Source: Rhizobium sp. SL42
Lineage (GTDB): Bacteria; Pseudomonadota; Alphaproteobacteria; Rhizobiales; Rhizobiaceae
Length of the DNA stretch: 64,000 nt
NCBI RefSeq assembly: GCF_021729845.1
Contig: NZ_CP063398.1
Coordinates: forward strand, 558,001 to 622,000
Reading direction: 5' to 3'
In this document: positions 26,731 to 36,679 of the stretch, piece after piece
How the letters are laid out: each line of letters starts with the position of its first letter
Numbering within the stretch: the first letter of the stretch is position 1
Translations under genes and position numbers: made by a program
Notes under the pieces: generated by a model
What the model was told of the DNA's origin: nothing
What the model saw: only the letters and a program-made list of their open reading frames with translations
Databases searched by the model: none

Positions 26731-27996
26731 TTATGCATCGACCTGCAGGCACAGGTACTTCACCTCCACATAGTCCTCGATTCCGTATTTCGAACCCTCT
26801 CGGCCCTGGCCGGATTGCTTAATCCCGCCGAAGGGGGCGACTTCGGTGGAGATCAGGCCGGTGTTGATGCCGACCATGCCATATTCCAGCGCCTCGGCGA
26901 CCCGGAACACACGGCTCAGGTCCTTGGCATAGAAATAGGAGGCAAGGCCGAACTCGGTGTCATTCGCCATCGCGATCACTTCCTCCTCCGTCTCGAAGCG
27001 GAAGAGCGGCGCGACCGGGCCGAAAGTCTCCTCTTTCGCGACCTGCATGGCAGAGGTCACGCCGGTCAGGATCGTGGGTTCGAAGAACAGCCCACCGCGC
27101 GCATCGCGCTTGCCGCCGACGGCAATGGCGCCGCCCTTGGCCAGAGCGTCGGCGATATGTTCCTCGACCTTCTGCACCGCCTTTTCGGTGATCAGGGGAC
27201 CGGCAACGACACCATCCTCGAAGCCATCGCCCACCTTCATGGCCGAAACCCTTGCCGCCAGCTTTTCGGCGAAGGCATCATAGACGCCCGCCTGCACGTA
27301 AAGCCGGTTGGCGCAGACACACGTCTGGCCATTGTTGCGATATTTCGAAACCATTGCGCCTTCGACGGCCGCATCCAGGTCTGCATCGTCAAAGACGATG
27401 AAAGGTGCATTACCGCCAAGCTCCAGGCCGAGCTTCATGATCTGCTCGGCACCCTGGCGCATCAGGATCTTCCCGACGCCTGTCGAGCCGGTGAAGGTCA
27501 GTTTGCGCACCTTCTCGTTTTCGGTGAATTCCAGACCGATATCGGCCGACTTTCGTGACGTGACGACACTGAAGACACCGGCGGGAAGGCCAGCGCGCTC
27601 GGCCAGCACCGCAAGCGAAAGCGCCGAGAGCGGCGTTTCGGCCGCCGGTTTCGACACCATGGCGCAGCCTGCGGCAATCGCGGGGGCGAACTTGCGGGCC
27701 AGCATGGCATTGAGGAAATTCCATGGGATGATCGATGCTACGACACCGATCGGTTGTTTGAGGACGATCAGGCGCTTGTCCTGCTGGTGGCCGGGAATGG
27801 TATCGCCGTAAACGCGCTTGGCCTCTTCACCGAACCATTCGACATAGGCTGCGCCATAGAGGATTTCGCCCTTGGCCTCGGCCAGCGGCTTGCCCATTTC
27901 CATGGTCAGGATCGCCGCCAGATCATCGGCATTGGCGATCATCAGATCGTAGAGCTTGCGCAGCACTGCGGCGCGCTCCTTGCCGGTTTTCTTCGC
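26731..27996 (-). pseudogene. gabD: 5'-truncated succinate-semialdehyde dehydrogenase (gabD) remnant
   Basis: About 421 codons of an NAD(P)-dependent aldehyde dehydrogenase remain, beginning AKKTGKERAA at the junction, where intact GabD proteins have roughly 60-70 more N-terminal residues. Active-site motifs are intact: GLELGGNAPFIVFDDAD (general base Glu), GQTCVCANR (nucleophile Cys) and KEETFGPVAP. GabD oxidises succinate semialdehyde to succinate. The missing N-terminus carries part of the cofactor fold, so a GTG-started product (27966) is unlikely to be active. The loss is abrupt: IS3 transposase sequence begins within about five bases of the break. Confidence 0.85.
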
Positions 27997-27997
27997 T

Positions 27998-28245
27998 CAG
28001 AGCCGACGCGGTAACTGCCATGATAAAGCAGTGGCTGAAAGCTTCTTCAATCTTCTCAAGCGGGAGCGGATACGTCGCAAAGTTTACCGTTCACGCGATG
28101 AAGCTCGCCAGGACGTGTTCAACTACATCGAAATGTTCTACAACCCGAAACGCAAGCACGTCAGGAACGGGATGCTATCGCCGTCGAGTTCGAACGCTTG
28201 CAGAAAACGTAACCCGAGGGTGTCTATGAAACTCGGGGCTATTCA
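27998..28245 (+). mobile_element. IS3-family transposase (OrfB) C-terminal remnant
   Basis: From 28001 the frame reads SRRGNCHDKAVAESFFNLLK and continues to YIEMFYNPKRKHVRNGMLSP, the C-terminal end of an IS3-type OrfB integrase that includes the final catalytic Glu (AESF). The 5' part of the element, including the first two Asp residues, is absent. A single-base loss near 28180 shifts the frame; in the other frame VEFERLQKT and a stop follow, as in intact elements. The terminal repeat region probably ends near 28245 (CGGGGCTATTCA). The element is dead and marks a recombination or deletion breakpoint with gabD. Confidence 0.85.
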
Positions 28246-28851
28246 GACCGGTAGACACTCGTCACTTGCATATTTATCAAGCACAGGCTGCAGAGGCTGA
28301 TCTGGCCGCATTCCAGTTCACGGATGACGTGACAGCAAAGCCGCTCTGGATCAGCAACTGGATGTTCGCATACTTGCGGGCGAGCGTACGAGGACGCGCG
28401 ACGGCACGCCCAAAGTGACCTTGCAGCTCGTTCTGATCTTGATCCGGTTGACTGGTTTGCCGGCAGCAGATCGGGTGAACTCGGTCGCGAGGTCGATGTC
28501 ACGAAGGATCCTGCCACAGCGATCGTCGAAGGTTGCGCCTACCCTGATCAGTTCAACTCGCCGTCGAGCGCAGCAGCAATTGTATGCCAAGCTGCCGCTC
28601 CAGTGATCGGATCTGCCCGCTGAGCAGCGCCAGGGAAATTTTCATCAAAATGCCGTCCGTTAGAAATGCGGCTCCCCAGCGGCATTTATGAAATAGTGCA
28701 GGTGACGCAACTCCAGAAAAATCCTCCGGGAAGTCAGTCGGAGAAAGCAACCAAATTCATGATTTCCGTCGTATGAAGCAGTTCAAAACATCACTTTTGG
28801 TCTTCCTACAGCGACTTTCTCAGATTGCCGGATATCGCCAGCAGCCGGTCT
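28246..28851. other. Decayed intergenic DNA with gene scraps
   Basis: No intact gene is visible in these 606 bases. On the minus strand around 28560-28640 the reading GQIRSLERQLGIQLLLRS resembles the recognition helix region of a LysR-type regulator, stopped soon after. Minus-strand frames around 28330-28520 read like a protein interrupted by frameshifts (LATEFTRSAAGKPV, then ARKYANIQLLIQSGFAVTSS). These look like rubbish left by the IS3-associated rearrangement. Confidence 0.45.
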
Positions 28852-29835
28852 CTATCTCCTGAACCTGTGCTCCTTCGACGTATCCGGTGTTGCCCAAACC
28901 AATTCACCGGACTGGAGGGTGCTGTCGCCCGGCGTACGGGCAACCATCTCACCAAGGCCGTCAACATTGAAATAGACGAGCGCGTCCGCCCCAAGCCGCT
29001 CGACATGGCGGATCCTGCCGCTCCAGCGACCGCTCTCAGATGACAGCGTCAAGTCTTCCGGCCGTATGCCGTAGGTCTTGCATCCCAGGCCTTCGGCCGC
29101 CGCTCCTGTGTAAAGGTTCATCTTGGGACTTCCGATGAACCCGGCAACGAAAGGCGTCGCCGGCCTGTTGTAGAGATCCATCGGACTGCCGACCTGCTCG
29201 ATGCGGCCGCCGTTCAGAACCACGATCTTGTCGGCCATGGTCATCGCTTCGACCTGATCGTGCGTGACATAGATCATCGTCGCTTCAAGGCGCTTGTGCA
29301 GGTCGGTGATCTCAAGCCGCATCTGCCCGCGAAGAGACGCATCGAGGTTCGACAGCGGTTCGTCGAACAGGAACACCTGCGGATTGCGCACGATAGCACG
29401 CCCGATGGCGACACGTTGGCGCTGGCCGCCGGAAAGCGCCTTCGGCTTTCTATCCAGCAGATGTGTCAATTGCAGCGATCCTGCCGCCTCCTTAACCTTC
29501 GCCGCGATCTCCGCCTTGGGGCGTCCCGCAAGTGACAGGCCGAAGCCGATATTCTCCGCCACCGTCATGTGCGGATAAAGCGCATAGGACTGGAACACCA
29601 TGGCGATGCCCCGCTGTGACGGCTCCGCATAGGTCACATCCTTGCCGCCGATTGTCAGCACGCCAGAGGTCACATCCTCCAGCCCTGCGATCATCCGCAG
29701 CAAGGTCGACTTGCCACAACCCGAGGGGCCGACAAAGACCACAAATTCTCCCGGGCGGACATCAAGATCGATGCCCTTGATGATCTCCAGCGCGCCAAAA
29801 CTCTTGCGGATGTCCTTCAGTTGAACGCCTGACAT
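28852..29835 (-). CDS. Sugar ABC transporter ATP-binding protein (MalK/UgpC type)
   Basis: This 327-residue ATPase of the carbohydrate CUT1 class has Walker [13 protein letters not shown]-loop [14 protein letters not shown], signature [13 protein letters not shown], Walker [14 protein letters not shown] and switch THDQVEAMT. The C-terminal TOBE-like domain ([12 protein letters not shown]) is somewhat shorter than in typical 360-residue members. It follows the two permease genes with a four-base gap and energises the importer at 29840-32893. Confidence 0.93.
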   Translation of the reverse strand: MSGVQLKDIRKSFGALEIIKGIDLDVRPGEFVVFVGPSGCGKSTLLRMIAGLEDVTSGVLTIGGKDVTYAEPSQRGIAMVFQSYALYPHMTVAENIGFGLSLAGRPKAEIAAKVKEAAGSLQLTHLLDRKPKALSGGQRQRVAIGRAIVRNPQVFLFDEPLSNLDASLRGQMRLEITDLHKRLEATMIYVTHDQVEAMTMADKIVVLNGGRIEQVGSPMDLYNRPATPFVAGFIGSPKMNLYTGAAAEGLGCKTYGIRPEDLTLSSESGRWSGRIRHVERLGADALVYFNVDGLGEMVARTPGDSTLQSGELVWATPDTSKEHRFRR

Positions 29836-29839
29836 ACAC

Positions 29840-30667
29840 CTAGCCTTTCACACCACCGGCGGTCATGCCGGCAACGATCTGTCGATTGAAGAAAATGAAG
29901 ACGATGAGCGGGGGGATCGTCACGAGAAGGATGTTCATGAAGAGCAGATTGTACTGGCTCGAATACATGCTCTGGAAATTATAGAGTGTCAGCTGTACCG
30001 TTACGTTCTCCTTGCCCGGCAGGTAGTAGAGTGGGTTCGTGAAATCGTTGAAGATGGCAATCGACTGCACGACGATATTGGTCACCGTCACCGGCTTCAA
30101 AAGCGGCATCACCACCCGGAAGAAGATCTGCCACGGTTTTACGCCATCGATCAGCGCGGCCTCATCGAGATCGCGCGGAATGGTGCTGATGAACGAGCGG
30201 TAGAGGAGCGTCGAGAAGGAGAGATTGTAGGCGACCTGGATCAGCACCATGCCGGTCATCGTCTTGAACAGGCCAATCGACTGCAGGAGCCCGATGGTCG
30301 GCACCACGGCCGGCGGCATCATCAGCCCGATCAGCACCGCCACCTGCGCGACCCCGTTCCAGCGGGAGCGCCGCCGCTGCATCACATAACCCACCATCGC
30401 CGAGAGCACGACGAGGATCGCTACGGAAAACACAGTTATGACGGTCGAATTGAAATAGGCGAGCAGCAGCTGGTAGTTGCGCGCCTCGACGACCGCAACG
30501 AGGTTATCCCAGAGCAGCCATTCCTTGGGCAACAGGAAGTTCAGCCGCGATGCCTCGGAGCGGGACTTGACCGCCTGCAGTGCAATGAACAGAAACGGCA
30601 CGATGAAGATGACGGCTGCGATCGCAAGCGAAATACCGCCGACGACGATGGGACGATAACGCCTCAT
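29840..30667 (-). CDS. Carbohydrate ABC transporter permease (MalG type)
   Basis: This 275-residue inner-membrane protein has about six helices. The EAA loop contacting the ATPase is [20 protein letters not shown], following DLDEAAL. A signal-anchor-like first helix ([20 protein letters not shown]) and the late [17 protein letters not shown] end are typical of MalG-class permeases. Its start overlaps the end of the partner permease gene by four bases. Confidence 0.92.
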   Translation of the reverse strand: MRRYRPIVVGGISLAIAAVIFIVPFLFIALQAVKSRSEASRLNFLLPKEWLLWDNLVAVVEARNYQLLLAYFNSTVITVFSVAILVVLSAMVGYVMQRRRSRWNGVAQVAVLIGLMMPPAVVPTIGLLQSIGLFKTMTGMVLIQVAYNLSFSTLLYRSFISTIPRDLDEAALIDGVKPWQIFFRVVMPLLKPVTVTNIVVQSIAIFNDFTNPLYYLPGKENVTVQLTLYNFQSMYSSQYNLLFMNILLVTIPPLIVFIFFNRQIVAGMTAGGVKG

Positions 30668-31542
30668 TGATCGATCTCCCGGCGATTGAACATGGCGGTC
30701 AACGGCACCATGATCGCGGCGATCAGGGCAAAGAGGATGACATTGCCTGCCGTCGAAAGCCCGTAGAACCCGGCCTGATACTGCTTGTAGATTACCGAGG
30801 CGACGACATCGGAAGAAAAACCCGGGCCGCCGCGCGTCATCGCCCAGATCAGGTCGAAGGAACGCAGCCCGCCGATCAGCGAAAGCGTGATCACCGTGAT
30901 CGTCGCTGGCTGCACCAGCGGCAGGGTGATCCGCCGGAACTGCTGCATCCTTGTTGCGCCATCGATGCGAGAGGCTTCGTAGTAATCCGGGCTGATGGCG
31001 GCAAGGCCCGCGATAAAGATCAGGGTCGCCAGCCCAACACCCTTCCAGAGATCGACAAGCGCCACGGAAAACAAGGCAAGTGCAGGATCGGTCAGCCAGC
31101 CCGGTCCGTCGATGCCGATGGCTTCCAGCGCCACATTGATGATGCCACGTGTCGGATGCATCATGACGGTAAAGGTGATGCCGATACCGATGGTCGAGAC
31201 CAGAACGGGGAAGAAGACCACGGTGCGCAGAAAGCCGCGGGCGATCAGATTGCTGGTTAGCAGCACGGCGAGCAGCAGACCGAAGATGGTTTTCAGGCCG
31301 GAAGTCATGACCGCATAGATCAGCGTGTTGATCAGTCCCTGCACCAGGAACGGCTCGGAAAAGAACTGACGAAAGTTTTCAAGACCGATGAACTCAGCCG
31401 TCATCAGATCCCAGCGCGTCAGGCTGTACCAGAAGGACGTGGCTGTCGGCAGGAGGAAGAAAACGCCATAAATGACCGCTGCCGGCAGAAAGAACCACAG
31501 CGGGTATGGGGATTTGCGTTTCGGTCTTATTGCCTCGACCAT
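30664..31542 (-). CDS. Sugar ABC transporter permease (MalF type)
   Basis: The protein has 292 residues, with the start set at ATG 31542 because GGAGG sits just upstream; the frame is open further but without a plausible start. Six membrane helices and the EAA loop (YYEASRIDGATRMQQFRRIT) identify a MalF-like partner of the next permease. It lies between the binding-protein gene and the second permease gene, in the usual CUT1 order. Confidence 0.92.
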   Translation of the reverse strand: MVEAIRPKRKSPYPLWFFLPAAVIYGVFFLLPTATSFWYSLTRWDLMTAEFIGLENFRQFFSEPFLVQGLINTLIYAVMTSGLKTIFGLLLAVLLTSNLIARGFLRTVVFFPVLVSTIGIGITFTVMMHPTRGIINVALEAIGIDGPGWLTDPALALFSVALVDLWKGVGLATLIFIAGLAAISPDYYEASRIDGATRMQQFRRITLPLVQPATITVITLSLIGGLRSFDLIWAMTRGGPGFSSDVVASVIYKQYQAGFYGLSTAGNVILFALIAAIMVPLTAMFNRREIDQ

Positions 31543-31612
31543 GGGGCCTCCTTCCACGGCATGGGGGACCGCCCGCTGTTGCGGGCGGCTTGTTCTTGCA
31601 ACGCGCGGGAAC

Positions 31613-32893
31613 TCACCAGTTCGGAATGCCGAGTTGCTTGGCCTGCTTGCGCACATCCTCGTCATAGAGAGCAGCCGCTTCCGCGGCCGGGCGCATGCCG
31701 GAGCCGACTTCGACGGTGATCTGCTCCAGTGCCGGCCCCTTGATCGGCGACAGGAATTCGAGCGCCGGCGCGGTCTTGCCGTCCCTGAAGTAAGGCAGCA
31801 TGTCGCTGATCGCGGCCGGAACGTCCGCCGGCAGATCGCAGCCGTCGATCAGCGGCGGCCCCTGCACGGTGTTGACAGCCATGATCGCCTTGCAGCCATC
31901 GACGCTGCCGACGAAATCGGCAAATTTCCTCGCCGCCTCGGGATTGGATGTGGTCTTCGGGATATAGACCGCCGGCGGCATCCAGACGGTGAGGCCGTTG
32001 TTTGCTGCATCGTCGCCCGGCTGGGCGAAGAAGCCGACATCCGCCATCTCATCCGGATAGTTCTGCTTCAGGGCGCCGATGGCAAAGGACAGCATCGGAT
32101 AGTGCGCCGCCTCCCCGGTCGCCACCATGCGCAGGCCGTCGTCATAGGTGCCGGCACCGAAATCCTCGTTCAGCAAGCCCTTGTCGTGCACGTCCTGCAG
32201 ACGTTCGAAGCCTTTGACGGCCGCAGGGGTGGTCGCGTATTTCGCCTTGTTGGCCGTGTAGTCGGCCGCGAAATTCGGCACCTGAGCCTGCAGGTTGTAA
32301 TAGTCCGCCAGCACGAAAAGCTGCGATGTCCAGGTGTCGCGATAGGTCTGGGCAACAGCGACCTTGCCGGCCGCCTTGACCTTTTCGTTGTTGGCCATGA
32401 ACTCGGCCCAGGTTTTGGGAGGCGCTAAGCCAAGCTCGGAATAGATTTTCTTGTTGTAGAAGATGCCCCCAGCCATGGTCGTGCCATAGGGCACGCCATA
32501 AACCTTGCTGTCTGCGGAAACGACCGACTTGAAACCATCGGCAACCTTCCCCTGTGACGGCAGGTCGCTCAAATCCAGCAGCGAACTTTCTGGCTTCAGT
32601 GCCTGCAGAAGCGAACCGGAATTATAGAGAAACACGTCGGTCATTTCGCCGGTCGCAAGCCGGGTCTTGACGATGTTGTCGCCCTCGCCGCCGCCTGGAC
32701 GTTGCTCGACCTCGACCGTCACATCGGGATGCTTTTCTGAATAGGCAGTCGCGAGCGCTTCGGCGGCCGCCACAGAGTCTGTGTTGTTATCGACCAGAAA
32801 GGTGAGCGTTGTATCGGCAAAAGCCGTGCCCGACAGCAGAAGCGCCGTCAGGGCCGTTGCAGCGGTCAGTTTCGTCTTCATACGCAGTGTCAT
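31613..32893 (-). CDS. Sugar ABC transporter solute-binding protein
   Basis: This 426-residue periplasmic protein starts with a clear Sec signal (LTAATALTALLLSGTAFA) and continues as a family 1 extracellular solute-binding protein (TLTFLVDNNTDSVAAAEALA; YGVPYGTTMAGGIFYNKKIY). GGAGGAGG precedes the ATG. The adjacent alpha-L-rhamnosidase gene suggests a rhamnose-containing glycoside as ligand; this is an inference from context. Confidence 0.92.
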   Translation of the reverse strand: MTLRMKTKLTAATALTALLLSGTAFADTTLTFLVDNNTDSVAAAEALATAYSEKHPDVTVEVEQRPGGGEGDNIVKTRLATGEMTDVFLYNSGSLLQALKPESSLLDLSDLPSQGKVADGFKSVVSADSKVYGVPYGTTMAGGIFYNKKIYSELGLAPPKTWAEFMANNEKVKAAGKVAVAQTYRDTWTSQLFVLADYYNLQAQVPNFAADYTANKAKYATTPAAVKGFERLQDVHDKGLLNEDFGAGTYDDGLRMVATGEAAHYPMLSFAIGALKQNYPDEMADVGFFAQPGDDAANNGLTVWMPPAVYIPKTTSNPEAARKFADFVGSVDGCKAIMAVNTVQGPPLIDGCDLPADVPAAISDMLPYFRDGKTAPALEFLSPIKGPALEQITVEVGSGMRPAAEAAALYDEDVRKQAKQLGIPNW

Positions 32894-32935
32894 GATGTTC
32901 CTCCTCCGAACAGTAAGACGACACGATGGAATGCA

Positions 32936-35257
32936 CTAGTTGCCTTTCGAAATCTCAAAGGTGATCAGATGGCGGCCGGCCGCCATCAGGGTTTCGCCAT
33001 TAATTGGCTTGCCGTCCAGCACCGGATTGACATACCGCGCTGTCGGCACGAACAGTCCCTCGCAGCCTTCGGGAAGGCTGACTCTGTATTCGACCATGCT
33101 ATTGGCAATCGTCCATGAGGCCTCGATGCGGCCCTTGGCGCTCTCATGCCAGGCCGAGACAGGATTGAGCCTTTCGAGCGGCGTCGGCGAAATCCTTACA
33201 CGGGTGAATCCCGGATGTTCGGGATCAGGTGAGACACCCGCGACACTCTCGAACAGCCACTGGCAAACAGCACCATAGGAATAGTGGTTGTAGCTGTTCA
33301 TGTCGGGATCGTAGATCGTCCCGTCCGGCGCCATGGAATCCCAGCGCTCCCAGATCGTGGTCGCGCCCTGCTTCACCTGATAGAGCCAGCCCGGCACCTC
33401 TTCCTGCAGGAAGACTTTTTCGGCCAGATCGTCCATGCCAAGCTTGGTCAGCGACGGCAGAAGCGCCGGCGTGCCGATAAAGCCGGTTCCGATCTTGTAG
33501 TCCGCATCCTCGACGACACGCCGGAAATGGCCTTTCGCTGCCTCGAAATGCTCGGCCGGTACGAGGTCGTTGAGGAAAGCGAGTGCGTACGATGTCTGGT
33601 CATTATGGGCGAGACGACCGGACGGCGAGATGAATTCGAAGGCGAAGGCAGTGCGGATTTCGGCCGCCCGACGCTCCATCGTCTGCCGCAAGTCGTTACG
33701 CCCCAGCACCCCGGCGATACACGCCAAAAGCTCGGTCGAGATGAAGTGATAGAGGGTCGCGGCGCAATCGTCGGCGATGGTCGGCCGCGGTTTGCGATTG
33801 TCACCGACCGGCTGCAACCAGTCGCCGAAGGTGAAACCACGATCACCCCAATGCGGCGGCGGGCGTACGATCGGCCCGTCCGAGATCGACCAGAGGAAAT
33901 CCACCCAGCGCACCATGGCATCGAAGCACTCGTCGAGCACAGCGCGGTCGCCATAATGGGTATAGAGAACCCACGGAATGATGACGATGGCATCACCCCA
34001 GCCGGTCGAGCCGGCATAACCCGGAAAATGCTCCGGATGCAGCCGCGTCGGGTCCGGCGATACATGCGGGATCGCGCCATCCGGCCGCTGATCGGCCATC
34101 ACGTCGCGCAGATACTTGCGCAGGAAATCCTCGGCATCTGCCAGCCAGCAGGCGGTCGGCGCAAAGACCTGCGCGTCGCCGGTCCAGCCGAGACGCTCAT
34201 CGCGCTGCGGGCAATCGGTCGGCACCTCGATGAAGTTGCCGCGCTGCGACCAGACGGTGTTGAGAACCAGCCGGTTGACCAGACTGGAGCCACTTTCGAA
34301 GCCGCCCTTGATCTCGGCAACCGAGGTGATCGGCACGGAAGCGATCGAAACGATCTCCGCCTCGCCCGTGATCGTCAGGCGGGCATAACGATAGCCCTGG
34401 AAGGTGAAGTAAGGCGCGTAGGTCTCATCGCCCTCGCCTGCAAGCGTATAATGGGTTTCGGCAACGGCCGTACGGTAGTTACGATTGTCGAAATAGCGAC
34501 TGGGACCAAGCACTTCCGAATGCTCGACACGCACCTGCGCACCTGCCTTGCCCCGTACCGTATAGCGCACATAGCCGCCGACATTCTGGCCGAAATCATA
34601 GACCAGACGCCCCTCGGCATCGCGCCATTGCTCAAGCGGAGCAAGCGCCGGAAGCTCGCGCACTGCCGCCGCTTCATGGGCGACGAGCAGCGCCTTGTCG
34701 AAGGCGATGGCTTCTGCGCCATGCGTCTCCGCAAGTCCGATCCGTGCGTCAAAAATCTCGCCGAAATAGATGCCCGACTTCACGACCGGCAGTTTACCGC
34801 TCTTCCAGCTCGCATCGGTCGAAAGCAGCGTGCGTCCGCCAGACACCAGCTCGGCAATCGCGGCGATCCGGTCGCCCCAGCAGTTGGGAATGGCGTTGAC
34901 ACCCCACATGATCGGCGAGCGATACCAGCCATCCGCCAGCCAGATCTCGATGCGGTTTTCTCCGGCAACGAGAAGCGGCGCGACATCATAACGCTGAAAG
35001 GCGATGCGATGGTCGTAATTGGTCCAGCCGGGCGTCAGCAGGTCTTCACCGACACGCTTGCCGTTGATGAAACAGCGATAGAGCCCCTGCGCAGAAATGA
35101 AGAGATCTACGGCAGCCGGCACAGCCTCCTGCGCAAACGTCTTCGAAACAAAACTTGCAGGACGACCGACGCCCTCATCCGACAACGGCGCGATCATCTC
35201 CGCAGCCCAGTTGCGCTGCGTCAGCCCCTTGCGGCTGGCGGTGGCGTGCATGTTCAT
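32936..35257 (-). CDS. GH78 alpha-L-rhamnosidase
   Basis: This 773-residue protein has the bacterial alpha-L-rhamnosidase order: an N-terminal carbohydrate-binding beta domain (LFISAQGLYRCFINGKRVGE), a second beta domain (YDFGQNVGGYVRYTVRGKAG), the (alpha/alpha)6 catalytic barrel with PTDCPQRDERLGWTGDAQVF, the catalytic-acid region and GATTIWERWDS, then a C-terminal beta domain. It releases L-rhamnose from glycosides. No signal peptide is seen, so it is probably cytoplasmic and acts after import by the neighbouring ABC system. GGAGG precedes the start. It is first in the minus-strand operon and diverges from the LacI gene. Confidence 0.93.
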   Translation of the reverse strand: MNMHATASRKGLTQRNWAAEMIAPLSDEGVGRPASFVSKTFAQEAVPAAVDLFISAQGLYRCFINGKRVGEDLLTPGWTNYDHRIAFQRYDVAPLLVAGENRIEIWLADGWYRSPIMWGVNAIPNCWGDRIAAIAELVSGGRTLLSTDASWKSGKLPVVKSGIYFGEIFDARIGLAETHGAEAIAFDKALLVAHEAAAVRELPALAPLEQWRDAEGRLVYDFGQNVGGYVRYTVRGKAGAQVRVEHSEVLGPSRYFDNRNYRTAVAETHYTLAGEGDETYAPYFTFQGYRYARLTITGEAEIVSIASVPITSVAEIKGGFESGSSLVNRLVLNTVWSQRGNFIEVPTDCPQRDERLGWTGDAQVFAPTACWLADAEDFLRKYLRDVMADQRPDGAIPHVSPDPTRLHPEHFPGYAGSTGWGDAIVIIPWVLYTHYGDRAVLDECFDAMVRWVDFLWSISDGPIVRPPPHWGDRGFTFGDWLQPVGDNRKPRPTIADDCAATLYHFISTELLACIAGVLGRNDLRQTMERRAAEIRTAFAFEFISPSGRLAHNDQTSYALAFLNDLVPAEHFEAAKGHFRRVVEDADYKIGTGFIGTPALLPSLTKLGMDDLAEKVFLQEEVPGWLYQVKQGATTIWERWDSMAPDGTIYDPDMNSYNHYSYGAVCQWLFESVAGVSPDPEHPGFTRVRISPTPLERLNPVSAWHESAKGRIEASWTIANSMVEYRVSLPEGCEGLFVPTARYVNPVLDGKPINGETLMAAGRHLITFEISKGN

Positions 35258-35278
35258 GATGTCCTCCCTGACGTCGTG

Positions 35279-35306
35279 TAGAACGTTCTATGTGTAACGT
35301 TCTACA
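35279..35306. promoter_or_regulatory. Paired LacI-type operators (AACGTT cores)
   Basis: TAGAACGTTCTA (35279-35290) is a perfect palindrome, and TGTGTAACGTTCTACA (35291-35306) is a near-palindrome with the same AACGTT core, 14 bases centre to centre. Both lie between the divergent rhamnosidase and LacI genes. A central CG flanked by symmetric arms is typical of LacI-family sites. Confidence 0.65.
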
Positions 35307-35384
35307 TTTTTTGTCGGCACGCAATAGAAATTTCGCACGGCATCTGCCATGGTGGTCGTAGCAATTGAAAAATCGGGGAAAATA

Positions 35385-36467
35385 ATGTCCGAGAGAGACG
35401 AGACGGCAATAACCGGCGGCCGCGTGACCATCCGCACGGTCGCCGCCCGTGCCGGGGTGTCCGTTGCCGCCGTCTCCAAGGTCCTGCGCAATGCATATGG
35501 GGTGAGCGAAGCACTGCGCGGCAGGGTCGAAGCCGCAATCGAAGCGCTTGGCTACAGGCCTTCCCGGGCAGCACGCGGACTTCGCGGCCGCACCTTTACC
35601 ATCGGCCTGCTGCTGGTCGATATCCGCAACCCCTTCCTTCCGGAAATCATCGACGGAGTGAACGGAATCCTCGCTCCGTCGCACTACCGCGCCATGATCG
35701 GCGTCAGCGAGGCACGGATACAGCTGGAAACATCGCTGATCGAATCGATGATCGACTACAAGATGGACGGCCTGATCCTGATTGCTCCGCGCCTGCCCTC
35801 CGAGGTCATCGCGCGGTTCGCCGCCCAGATCCCGATCGTTGCCATCGGCTATCATGATCCGGAGGCGAAAGATTTCGACACGGTGAACTGCGACGACCAG
35901 CGAGGTGCCGCTATTGCCGTTCAGGCATTTGTCGAACGCGGCTACAACAGGATCAGCATGCTGACCCTTGGCTCACGGGAAGGACACAGCGTCTCGGTGG
36001 TGCGCCAGCGCGAGATTGGCTATCGTCAGGCGATGGAGGCGGCCGGCTTTGCCGATGCAATCGACATCCATAGTGTCGCCGTCGCATCGCCGGAACGAGA
36101 GGAAAGCCTTAAAGCCTTTCTGCTCCGGCCTGATCGCCCCGAGGCCGTCTTCTGCTGGAGTGACCTCGACGCCATAACGCTTTTGAACATGGCGTCCGAG
36201 ATGAAGGTCCGGGTTCCGGAAGATCTTGCTGTGATCGGTTATGACAACTCGCCCACCGCCGCCCTCAGCCTTGTCGATTTGGCCAGTATCGATCAGTCTG
36301 GCCGCGCCCTTGGCGTACTTGCAACCGAAACGCTCCTGTCGCGCATAGAGGGTCGCGTGCAGCCAATGGCGCTTAAAACCAATCCGATCCTTGTCGCTCG
36401 TCGTAGCCTTTGCGAAACAAGAGCGCTCCAACATCGGCCTTCCGCTGTGAAGGGTGAATGCGCTTGA
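35385..36467 (+). CDS. LacI family regulator of the rhamnoside operon
   Basis: The protein has 360 residues from ATG 35385 (GGGGA seven bases upstream). The N-terminal HTH reads TIRTVAARAGVSVAAVSKVL, followed by a hinge helix (YRPSRAARGLRGR). The periplasmic-binding-protein-like sensor domain fills the rest (IGLLLVDIRNPFLPEIIDG, LAVIGYDNSPTAALSLVDLA). It diverges from the rhamnosidase and ABC importer operon and probably binds the AACGTT palindromes as a repressor released by the sugar. Confidence 0.92.
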   Translation: MSERDETAITGGRVTIRTVAARAGVSVAAVSKVLRNAYGVSEALRGRVEAAIEALGYRPSRAARGLRGRTFTIGLLLVDIRNPFLPEIIDGVNGILAPSHYRAMIGVSEARIQLETSLIESMIDYKMDGLILIAPRLPSEVIARFAAQIPIVAIGYHDPEAKDFDTVNCDDQRGAAIAVQAFVERGYNRISMLTLGSREGHSVSVVRQREIGYRQAMEAAGFADAIDIHSVAVASPEREESLKAFLLRPDRPEAVFCWSDLDAITLLNMASEMKVRVPEDLAVIGYDNSPTAALSLVDLASIDQSGRALGVLATETLLSRIEGRVQPMALKTNPILVARRSLCETRALQHRPSAVKGECA

Positions 36468-36481
36468 GACAATGTGAACCG

Positions 36482-36507
36482 GAACAGGATCGATCGAACT
36501 CCTGTTC
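36482..36507 (+). terminator. Hairpin after the LacI gene
   Basis: GAACAGGA (36482-36489) pairs perfectly with TCCTGTTC (36500-36507), 15 bases after the LacI stop, with a ten-base loop. A short T-containing stretch follows. It is probably the 3' end of the regulator transcript. Confidence 0.5.
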
Positions 36508-36679
36508 ATCACGCATGATTGTTTGGCTGCCGCCAATCGATCACTCAGCGCTCATGGAATGCAGATGACACCGAGACAGGCATATCTGGAATTATTTCTT
36601 CTAGGAGCAATTTTCGTGACAAGTCCAAGCACTCTGCAGCATCAGGTGTTGACCTCATGACCATCCGCAGGATCAAGTC

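Noticed and set aside
28553..28750. Intact small LysR-like gene
   Set aside because: Only about 25 residues resemble a LysR helix-turn-helix, the upstream part does not fit, and a stop follows at once; it is treated as a scrap.
33284..35281. 665-codon plus-strand frame opposite the rhamnosidase gene
   Set aside because: It is the antisense of a high-GC gene, rich in Arg, with no recognisable domain. The minus-strand GH78 protein has full catalytic motifs.
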